Positions 55,101 through 62,807 of a stretch of 64,000 nucleotides of DNA are shown one piece after another. The notes below the pieces were generated by a model, which was not told the origin of the DNA, did not search any database, and saw only the letters and a program-made list of their open reading frames with translations. This stretch comes from Romboutsia_E sp900604535 (GTDB taxonomy: Bacteria; Bacillota; Clostridia; Peptostreptococcales; Peptostreptococcaceae). The stretch spans positions 186,001-250,000 of the forward strand of contig NZ_UWOT01000005.1 of NCBI RefSeq assembly GCF_900604535.1. The letters run 5' to 3'. Position 1 is the stretch's first letter, and every line of letters starts with the position of its first letter. The translations under genes were made by a program, and so were the position numbers.

Positions 55101-56543
55101 TTATACGTGTAAATCTACATCTATTCCTATACTTTCTTTAAATGGCTCTATTGCAGGTTCTACAACATCATTTACAAAATCTACAACTTGCTCTGGAGCT
55201 CTTCCTATAAAGTTTTTAGGATTCATTATAGATAATATTTCTTCTTTACTCATATTAAATGCATTACTATCTATTATTAAATCTATAAGGTTATTATCTT
55301 TTCCTTCATGCTTAACTCTATATGCTGCTTTCATAGATAATTCTCTTATAACTTCATGTAATTCTTGTCTATCTCCACCTCTTTTTACAGCTTCCATAAG
55401 TATATTTTCTGTAGCCATAAATGGTAGTTCTTCATTTATTCTCTTAGATATCATATTTTCATATACGACTAATCCATCTGTTACATTTATTCCTATTTCA
55501 AGAATAGCATCTGCAGCCATAAATGCTTGAGGTATTGCAAGTCTTTTATTAGCAGAGTCATCTAATGTTCTTTCTAGCCATTGAGTAGCTTCAACTAAAG
55601 CTGGGCTTAAAGATTCACTTATTATATATTTTGATAAAGAAGCTATTCTTTCACTTCTCATTGGGTTTCTTTTATATGCCATAGCTGATGAACCTATTTG
55701 ATTTTTTTCAAATGGTTCTTCTAATTCTTTTAAGCTTTGTAAAAGTCTTATATCATTAGTCATTTTATGCATACTTTGAGCTATTCCACTTAATATACTT
55801 ATTACTTGATAGTCTAACTTTCTAGTATATGTTTGTCCACTTACTGCATATGAAGATTTATATCCCATTTTATTACATATTATTTTATCTAATTCTTTAA
55901 CTTTATCATGATCACCTTCGAATAAATTTAAGAAACTAGCTTGAGTTCCAGTAGTACCTTTTACTCCTCTCAGTTTCATATTTTCTATTCTAAAGTTTAA
56001 ATCTTCAAGGTCAATTATTAAATCTTGAGTCCATAATGTAGCTCTTTTACCTACTGTTGTAAGTTGTGCTGCTTGGAAATGAGTAAATCCTAAAGCTGGC
56101 ATATCTTTATATTTTAATGAGAATTCTTTTAAATTATTAATTAAGTTTACTAATTTAACTCTTATAAGTTTTAACGCTTCTGTCATTTGTATTACATCTG
56201 TATTATCTCCAACATAAGCTGAAGTAGCACCTAAGTGTATTATCCCTTTTGCTTTATCACATTGTAATCCATACGCTTTAACATGACTCATAACATCATG
56301 TCTAACTTCTTTTTCTATTTTTCTTGCTTCTTCAAAATTTATATTATCTACGTTTGCTCTTAATTCATCTAATTGCTCTTTCGTTATATTAAGTCCTAGT
56401 TCATGTTCACCTTCTGCAAGAGCAACCCATAATTTTCTCCAAGTCGAAAATTTAAATTGAGGAGAGAATATATAACTCATATCTTTGCTACAATATCTAT
56501 CTGTTAATGGGTTAGTATAAGTAGTGTATTTGTTATCTATCAT
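55101..56543 (-). CDS. purB: Adenylosuccinate lyase
   Basis: A fumarase-superfamily enzyme with all three conserved regions: LGATSAYVGDNTDVIQM, ALGFTHFQAAQLTTVGKRA with the catalytic His, and the signature GSSAMAYKRNPMRSER with the catalytic Ser. It works twice in purine synthesis, making AICAR and AMP. I start at ATG 56543, which leaves GGTG 9 bases upstream; the GTG at 56555 is part of that sequence. It stands alone, away from other pur genes. Confidence 0.95.
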   Translation of the reverse strand: MIDNKYTTYTNPLTDRYCSKDMSYIFSPQFKFSTWRKLWVALAEGEHELGLNITKEQLDELRANVDNINFEEARKIEKEVRHDVMSHVKAYGLQCDKAKGIIHLGATSAYVGDNTDVIQMTEALKLIRVKLVNLINNLKEFSLKYKDMPALGFTHFQAAQLTTVGKRATLWTQDLIIDLEDLNFRIENMKLRGVKGTTGTQASFLNLFEGDHDKVKELDKIICNKMGYKSSYAVSGQTYTRKLDYQVISILSGIAQSMHKMTNDIRLLQSLKELEEPFEKNQIGSSAMAYKRNPMRSERIASLSKYIISESLSPALVEATQWLERTLDDSANKRLAIPQAFMAADAILEIGINVTDGLVVYENMISKRINEELPFMATENILMEAVKRGGDRQELHEVIRELSMKAAYRVKHEGKDNNLIDLIIDSNAFNMSKEEILSIMNPKNFIGRAPEQVVDFVNDVVEPAIEPFKESIGIDVDLHV

Positions 56544-56644
56544 AATTATTAGCACCGTCCTTAAAATCTTATTTTACTTTTTTATTATACAAGAATATCC
56601 GAACGATAACAAGTTCTTTTTACTTTTAGTTCAGTTTTGTATTT

Positions 56645-57988
56645 CTAAACTAAGGCTTCTACTTTCTTTGTAAATTTATTTATATTCATCATTTTTGTTC
56701 CAACTAAAAATGTCATTAGCTCTGCAAATGGAATTGTTAACCATACACCATTTAAATTTAATATCATAGGTAAAATAAATATACCAATTATAATAAATAC
56801 TATGCCTATACATGCAGATATTACTATAGATTCTTTAGCTTTTCCTATTGCAGTAAAATACCCAGAGTAAACTATATTAAATCCATTAAAGAAAAATGTA
56901 CATGCATATATTTTAGATCCCTCTATAGCCATATCTAATACATCTTTATTTCCACCTGCAAACATACCAACTAAATTCTTACCAAATAAGAATAATACAA
57001 AAAATAAAAATATACCTACAGATAGAGTAACTTTATAAGAAATTTTTAATACTTCTTCTACTCTACCAAATTCTTTGTATCCATAGTTATAACTTACTAT
57101 TGGACCTATACCATCAGATATACCAAACATTATTAATGTTCCAAATTGTGAAATATAGCTAATACTTGTAAATGCTGCAATTCCTATTTCTCCAGCTATC
57201 TTCATAAAAGCCATATTAAAAACATAAGCAGTTGTCGCAATAGCTATTGCAGTTACACCTTCTGATGACCCATTATATATAACTGGCCATATTGTAGACT
57301 TATCAAAGTTACCTTTAAATATATTTACTACTGTACTTTTCTTTAATAGAGGCATTATAACTACCAAAATAGCTATTGAGTAAGACATTCCTGTTGCAAT
57401 AGCTGCTCCTTTTATACCTAATTGTAATTACTTTATAAGCAGGTAGTTAAGTATTATATTAGTAAAAACACTTAGCACACTTCCTTTTAAGTAAAGTTCT
57501 GGCTTTTCTATTGCTCTATCCACAAATCCAAATAAAAATATAGTTGACATAGGAATTGCAAACATAGCCAATGTCTTTATATATAAAGATACACTTTCTA
57601 GTAATACACTATTTGCTCCCAAAATTATAGCTATATTCTTATTAAAAATCACTCCAATTGTAGTTATTATCAAAGATGTAATAATCATAATTATAAAAGA
57701 AGTTTTAAATATATTTCTAGCTTCATCGACTTTTCCTTCTCCTAATGTTCTACCTATAAAACTTAAACAACCTATACTTATTATCATACTACTTCCTATA
57801 ATTAGCTGTGTAAATGGTTGAACTAAGTTTACACTAGCCATTGCATTTGCTCCTACAAAATTACCTAAAAATATTCCATCTATAATAGTTTGCATTCCAT
57901 TAATAACCATGGCTATAATTGCTGGCAATGAGAATTTTATAAATAGTTTAGATATCTTATCTGTTCCTAGTATGTTTTCTGTATTCAT
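56645..57988 (-). pseudogene. MATE-family efflux pump, interrupted by an in-frame TAA
   Basis: The N-terminal half (57988-57428) has the MATE opening KFSLPAIIAMVINGMQTIIDGIFLG and six helices. At codon 187 a TAA (57428-57430) interrupts it. The frame does not change: downstream LQLGIKGAAIATGMSYSIA continues directly into the C-terminal half, which has GSSEGVTAIAIATTAYVFNM and six more helices to 56645. Joined, the protein is of normal length (about 447 aa). MATE pumps export drugs or metabolites using Na+ or H+. A MerR-type promoter sits upstream. Confidence 0.82.
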
Positions 57989-58021
57989 AAACTACCATCC
58001 TTTCTTTTAATCATACTGTTT

Positions 58022-58052
58022 ATCTTAAACTATCCAGTATGTGGATAGTCAA
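58022..58052 (-). promoter_or_regulatory. MerR-type promoter/operator of the MATE gene
   Basis: On the minus strand TTGACT (58047-58052) and TAAGAT (58022-58027) are 19 bases apart. The 7-7-7 palindrome ACTATCC-N7-GGATAGT (58029-58049) lies between and over them. A long spacer with a dyad inside it is the hallmark of promoters activated by MerR-family regulators. Confidence 0.65.
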
Positions 58053-58069
58053 TAATTATTTTAAATTTA

Positions 58070-58124
58070 TAAAAAATAGACTATCTTAAAACAAAGTTTC
58101 ATTTTAAGATAGTCTATTTTTTTA
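58070..58124 (-). terminator. Terminator of the yfcC gene
   Basis: A 21-bp stem (58071-58091 with 58102-58122) with T-run on the minus strand. Confidence 0.85.
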
Positions 58125-59552
58125 TAATAACATCATTCCAACTGATAGTATAATCGCTGATGATATAAATATACATACTATTACTTTAGTAGCAAATTTA
58201 ATCCATGTACCATATTCAACTTTAGCTATTGCAAGACCACCCATTACAACTCCTGATGTTGGTGTTATTAAGTTTACAAGTCCGCAACCTGCACCAAGTA
58301 TAGATATAACTAACTCTGGTGAGAATCCTAATTTATGAGCTAAAGCTCCAAATATTGGTATAGATACACTTGCAAGTCCTGATGTTGATGGTATTAAGAA
58401 TGATAGTGCAATATATATTAAAAATGCAACATTTGTAAATAATATAGGAGACATACCACTTAATGCAGATGATGCACTATTCAAAACTTGTGCGTCAAGT
58501 CCTGTACTAGACATTATAACAGATACACCTCTTGATATACCTATTATAAGTGCTACTCCGACCATATCTCCTGCACCTTCAATTATATAAGATACTATAT
58601 CTTTTTCTTTAAATCCATATACTAATCCTACTAATATAGACATAAGTACAAACCACATACCCAATTCACTGAACCACCAATTACCTAGAGATACTCCAGT
58701 TAGAAAATCTGTATGAGAAAATATTGTTATTCCAAACCTCTCCCAAGGTATTACTCCAAGTACCATTACTATAAATGCAACTGCAAATATAGCCATAACT
58801 ATTTTTCGTTTAGTTGTAAATTCCGGTACATCTTCTTTACCTTCTAAAAAAGCTTCTTTAGAATTTTTTAATTCATCTTTTGATAATAATGAATTTGCAT
58901 TATTATCTTTAACCTTTTTTGCATATTTCATTACAAAGTATATAGATATTAAAAGTGATGATGCCCAAAGTGTTGTTCCAATTCCCATAACTATAGCTTG
59001 ATTCACTTCTACTCCTACACCTTTTAATGAATCTACACTTGTTGCTACCAAGAATGGATTTACTGTAGAGCCTAGAACACCTACTCCAGCTCCAAGCAAT
59101 ATTGTAGCAACAGCTGTTAATGAATCAAATCCAGCTGCCATCATTGTAGCAGTTACTAAAGCATAAAATGCTAAAGTTTCTTCTGCCATACCAAAACTTG
59201 TACCACCTAATGATAATATAAACATTAATATTGGTATTAATAAAAGTTCTTTTCCATTTAGTTTTTTTACTATTTCACCAATACCAGCATCAAGTGCTCC
59301 TGTTTTAGTTACTATATTTAAAAATCCTCCCATTAAAAGTACATATACACATATATCTATAGCATCTTTTAGACCATTCATAGGAGCCATAACTACATCT
59401 GATATTGTAGCTGGAATAACTCCTGGTATAATATGTGTTATAATAGCAATTATAACTATAATAGAAAATAATATTGTATATGCTGTCGGTAATTTAATTT
59501 TTTTACTTTTCTTTACATTGCTGTCTGATTTATTTTCTAATGTAAGTTGCAT
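58122..59552 (-). CDS. YfcC-family carboxylate/amino-acid carrier
   Basis: About eleven helices with the YfcC/anaerobic C4-dicarboxylate carrier pattern: YVLLMGGFLNIVTKTGALDAGIG, SLGGTSFGMAEETLAFY, and the second-half AFLIYIALSFLIPSTSGLASVS and LVNLITPTSGVVMGGLAIAKVEY. Some relatives exchange arginine for ornithine or carry basic amino acids; the substrate here is open. I start at ATG 59552, 7 bases after AGGAG, rather than the ATG one codon earlier. Confidence 0.85.
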   Translation of the reverse strand: MQLTLENKSDSNVKKSKKIKLPTAYTILFSIIVIIAIITHIIPGVIPATISDVVMAPMNGLKDAIDICVYVLLMGGFLNIVTKTGALDAGIGEIVKKLNGKELLLIPILMFILSLGGTSFGMAEETLAFYALVTATMMAAGFDSLTAVATILLGAGVGVLGSTVNPFLVATSVDSLKGVGVEVNQAIVMGIGTTLWASSLLISIYFVMKYAKKVKDNNANSLLSKDELKNSKEAFLEGKEDVPEFTTKRKIVMAIFAVAFIVMVLGVIPWERFGITIFSHTDFLTGVSLGNWWFSELGMWFVLMSILVGLVYGFKEKDIVSYIIEGAGDMVGVALIIGISRGVSVIMSSTGLDAQVLNSASSALSGMSPILFTNVAFLIYIALSFLIPSTSGLASVSIPIFGALAHKLGFSPELVISILGAGCGLVNLITPTSGVVMGGLAIAKVEYGTWIKFATKVIVCIFISSAIILSVGMMLL

Positions 59553-59663
59553 CATATTCTCCTTATCTCTTATAAGTAATTTAACTATATTTATTTATAC
59601 CATAATTTTGAATAATTTTAAATGGTACATTTCGACAAATTTAGGTAATATAACAGATAATAT

Positions 59664-59702
59664 AAAATGGCCATATCTAATTAGATATGGCCATTTTATA
59701 TA
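59664..59702 (-). terminator. Terminator of the ArsD-like gene
   Basis: A perfect palindrome AAAATGGCCATATCTAA and its complement, with T-rich tail. Confidence 0.8.
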
Positions 59703-59749
59703 TTTAACTATTAATAATTTAATTTATATACAGTTAACTTTTTTCTGCT

Positions 59750-60115
59750 TTAATGAAGATATAATTTCTCTAAGCTCAATAATATTTGGATATTCTCCCA
59801 TTTAACTATTTCTCCATCTATTAATATTATAGGTAAACTTTTATTACTTAATATTATTGAATTATTTGTATTTATACTAGTTAACGAACTTACTGACTTG
59901 TTTCTTACTATAAATTCTTTATTATTGCTAATATTCATAAGAGAACTAATGTATCTTGGTTTTTCTATAACTTCATACCTATTTATTTCTAAATAATCAA
60001 ATTCTTTATTTAAATCTTCTATATATTTACTCATTTTTATTAAATCTATATCATTACTAGAACTTACTAATCCTTTAATACCATATACACTTTTTTCAAA
60101 AATCTCTATTCTCAT
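59750..60115 (-). CDS. ArsD-like protein lacking the arsenic-binding cysteines
   Basis: The overall pattern resembles ArsD: a start with RIEIFEKSV, a central helix LNKEFDYLEINRYEVIEKP, and the strand LPIILIDGEIVKW. In true ArsD the first loop carries a Cys-Cys pair and later Cys residues that pass As(III) to ArsA. Here the same loop reads SVYGIKGLVSSS and the 121-residue protein has no cysteine at all. No arsA, arsB or arsR is next to it. It may be a different thioredoxin-fold protein. ATG at 60115 follows AGGAGG. Confidence 0.6.
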   Translation of the reverse strand: MRIEIFEKSVYGIKGLVSSSNDIDLIKMSKYIEDLNKEFDYLEINRYEVIEKPRYISSLMNISNNKEFIVRNKSVSSLTSINTNNSIILSNKSLPIILIDGEIVKWENIQILLSLEKLYLH

Positions 60116-60397
60116 ATCTTAACCTCCTAGTATTCTTATATTTTATATAATTTACATCAATTTATTATTTCATTTTAATCTTTATTTATTTTTATACTTT
60201 TTAGATACCCTTTTATTTAGTTTTCTAACTATATTTTCTAAATATTATGAATATAAATCAAATTATATATATTCTCAAATTTAATCATATAAATCTCACT
60301 CTATTAAGAATAACAATAATAAAAATAATTACATTTATCATAACTTCGATTATAATTATCATATTATAAAATATGTTTATAGGGTTGGAGGTAAAAG

Positions 60398-60793
60398 ATG
60401 AAAAGTATCTCTAAGATAAAAAAAGTTTTTACTTACTTATTTATTTCATTATTTATATGCTTAATTTTAACTGTTATATTTCTTGTACATTATAATAATA
60501 AAATTAGTATTGAAAGTAGTAATTTTCAAGATAGGTATGATGCCTTAGTACGAGAAAATGAAGCTTTAGAATCAATAAATAGTGGACTTAAATCTAAAAT
60601 AAAAGAGCTAGAAAGTAGTGCTTGTAATAGTAATAAAAATACCTCCTCTAAAGAGTTAACAAGCTTAACCGAAGAAAATAAAGATCTAAAAGAAAAAATT
60701 AATAACCTAGAAGAAGAAAATACCCATTTACATGAACAAATTCATACATCAAGTGATAATATATATGAGACTAATAATTCTAATGAAAATTAA
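60398..60793 (+). CDS. Membrane-anchored coiled-coil protein, 131 aa
   Basis: One hydrophobic helix (about residues 11-30) is followed by a heptad-rich coiled coil (about 37-115: LVRENEALESINSGLKSKIKEL, then LTSLTEENKDLKEKINNLEEEN). The layout resembles FtsL/DivIC-type division proteins but the typical motif is not evident, so I leave it unnamed. ATG follows TTGGAGGT. Likely a single-gene unit. Confidence 0.6.
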   Translation: MKSISKIKKVFTYLFISLFICLILTVIFLVHYNNKISIESSNFQDRYDALVRENEALESINSGLKSKIKELESSACNSNKNTSSKELTSLTEENKDLKEKINNLEEENTHLHEQIHTSSDNIYETNNSNEN

Positions 60794-60794
60794 A

Positions 60795-60844
60795 TAAATA
60801 AAAGAGATTGAATTTTAATCAAAATTCAATCTCTTTTATTTATT
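60795..60844. terminator. Shared terminator, coiled-coil and recombinase genes
   Basis: A 20-bp perfect stem (60797-60816 with 60821-60840) with a 4-base loop. T-rich on both sides. Confidence 0.85.
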
Positions 60845-61748
60845 TCTTATTTATACTTAAGTGCTCACTATTAGATAAATAATCTATACTTTCACTATCC
60901 ACAAAATTTAGTACATGTTTATATCGTATAGCATAGTACTTGTCACTCCATCCAAGCTGATTTTTAATATCCTCTTCATCTGCTCCAAGTCTTAAGCTTA
61001 TAGCTGCATATGAGTGTCGAAAATCTTTAGCTGAATACTGAGGAAGACCTGCTAAATCTAAAGCTTTATGAACTATTAATCTTACATTTCTATCTGTTAT
61101 AGAATTGCTTTTTTGAGTCGTAAATACGAAGCCTTCACTAGGAAGTATAACCTCTGGTAAACCAGAGTAATCTCTATAATCCTCTATCAATTTAAAACAA
61201 TAAGGATGAAGCTTAACTACTCTTTCTTTCTTGCCTTTCCCTAATCTTACATATGTATTATTTTTTTCATCCATAAGTAAATCTTTCCATTTTAAGTTAA
61301 CAAGCTCGTTTAGTAAGCATCCTGTTGTTGCTAAAAATATCATTATTACTCTATCTCTTATATTTAATTTAGGGAGTATTTCTACAAGTTGATTTATTTC
61401 TTGAATGCTAAGTACATCATCTTTAGTTTTAATTCTACTTACTTCTGGCTTTTTTACATAAGTAAATGGGTTAATTTCAATATACTTATTCTTATGCATA
61501 AAATTATAAAAACTATGTAAATAACTATAAATCTTCTCACTTGTAGATTTTGCATAACTATCTTTTACATATTCAATAAAATTGTGACAATCATATTTAT
61601 TAACATCAAGTAAGTCTTTTTCTTCTAAATAAACTTTCATTAATATTACTTTTGATAAATAATCATGTTTAGTCGCAGGATTAAGTTTTTCTGAAAACTT
61701 ATTAAATATATAAAACTCCTTCTCACTTAAAATAGTGTTATTATCCAT
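60840..61748 (-). CDS. Tyrosine recombinase-like protein, first catalytic Arg missing
   Basis: Residues about 20-95 form the SAM-like core-binding domain, and 110-300 form the catalytic domain of XerC/D-like recombinases. The beta-strand Lys (LGKGKKERVVKL), the second Arg (KDFRHSYAAIS) and the Tyr nucleophile (AIRYKHV) are present, with Trp at the usual His (LGWSDK). In place of the conserved T-G-x-R-x-x-E motif it has TGCLLNEL, so the first catalytic Arg is a Leu. It is not linked to att sites or phage genes. ATG at 61748 follows AAGGAGGA. Confidence 0.8.
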   Translation of the reverse strand: MDNNTILSEKEFYIFNKFSEKLNPATKHDYLSKVILMKVYLEEKDLLDVNKYDCHNFIEYVKDSYAKSTSEKIYSYLHSFYNFMHKNKYIEINPFTYVKKPEVSRIKTKDDVLSIQEINQLVEILPKLNIRDRVIMIFLATTGCLLNELVNLKWKDLLMDEKNNTYVRLGKGKKERVVKLHPYCFKLIEDYRDYSGLPEVILPSEGFVFTTQKSNSITDRNVRLIVHKALDLAGLPQYSAKDFRHSYAAISLRLGADEEDIKNQLGWSDKYYAIRYKHVLNFVDSESIDYLSNSEHLSINKK

Positions 61749-61921
61749 AAATCCTCCTTTATTTCTATTACTATAAATATAACATTTTTTCTTTTATCTT
61801 GAATATATTTCTTATTGTTGATATACTTTTATTTAGTGTTTTTACAATTAAAAGTGTAAATTATAAAAAGCATCCACTTATTAACTAAATGGGGCTAATG
61901 TTTATTTGGAGGTAATAAAAT

Positions 61922-62755
61922 ATGAACGAATTTTTCGAAATTCTTAAAGTTATTATTTTAGGTATCGTCCAAGGTATAACTGAATGGTTACCAGTAAGTA
62001 GTACAGGTCATATGATATTAGTTGATCAATTCCTTCAACTAAATCAATCTAAGACTTTTGTAAGTACTTTCTTAGTAGTAATTCAGTTTGGTTCAATCCT
62101 TGCTGTACTTATGATATTCTTTAAGAAATTAAATCCATTCGACTCATCAAAAACTAAAACTCAAAAGAGTGAAACATTAAGCTTATGGGCAAAAGTTATC
62201 GTTGCTATAATACCATCAGGTGTAATTGGTGTATTATTTGAAGATAAAATCGATGAATTATTCTTCAACCCAACTACAGTTGCTATAGCTCTTATTGTCT
62301 ATGGTGTTATAATGATAATGCTAGAAAATAGAAACAAAAAGCCTAAAGTTTCAGACTTCAGTCAACTTACATATAAGTTAGCATTAGGTATTGGTCTATT
62401 CCAATGCTTGGCCCTTATACCTGGTACATCTAGATCTGGGTCTACTATAATAGGTGCTGTACTTCTTGGTACATCTAGATTTGTTGCTACTGAATTTTCA
62501 TTCTTCTTAGCTGTTCCTACAATGCTTGGTGCTAGTGCACTTAAACTTTTAAAAGCAGGATTTAGCTTTAGTGGATTTGAATGGGTACTATTAGCTACTG
62601 GTTCTATAGTTGCATTTGTAGTTTCTGTATTTGCAATTAAGTTCTTATTAGACTATATTAAAAAACATGACTTCAAAGCATTTGGATACTATAGAATTGT
62701 TCTTGGTATAATAGTTCTTGGATACTTCTATTTCACTGGAGCTGCTATGGTATAA
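61922..62755 (+). CDS. uppP: Undecaprenyl-diphosphatase
   Basis: The BacA/UppP family motifs are clear: GIVQGITEWLPVSSTGHM near the N-terminus and PGTSRSGSTIIGA in the middle, in an eight-helix membrane protein. It recycles the C55 lipid carrier of peptidoglycan synthesis by removing one phosphate, and raises bacitracin tolerance. ATG follows TTGGAGG. It ends in its own terminator. Confidence 0.95.
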   Translation: MNEFFEILKVIILGIVQGITEWLPVSSTGHMILVDQFLQLNQSKTFVSTFLVVIQFGSILAVLMIFFKKLNPFDSSKTKTQKSETLSLWAKVIVAIIPSGVIGVLFEDKIDELFFNPTTVAIALIVYGVIMIMLENRNKKPKVSDFSQLTYKLALGIGLFQCLALIPGTSRSGSTIIGAVLLGTSRFVATEFSFFLAVPTMLGASALKLLKAGFSFSGFEWVLLATGSIVAFVVSVFAIKFLLDYIKKHDFKAFGYYRIVLGIIVLGYFYFTGAAMV

Positions 62756-62757
62756 AT

Positions 62758-62807
62758 ATTAAAAATAGAAACCTAGCATCAATTGGTTGCCAGGTTTCTA
62801 TTTTTAT
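62758..62807. terminator. Shared terminator, uppP and helicase genes
   Basis: AAAAATAGAAACCT pairs with AGGTTTCTATTTTT around an imperfect loop; T-rich tail. Confidence 0.8.

Noticed and set aside
57425..57430. TMV-like stop read-through context (CAA-TTA) after the MATE stop
   Set aside because: CAA-TTA begins one codon after the stop, not directly behind it, so the known read-through motif is not met.
60840..61748. Integrase as a sign of a prophage or integrative element
   Set aside because: No att repeats, tRNA, phage or conjugation genes nearby; neighbours are housekeeping genes and the catalytic Arg is missing.
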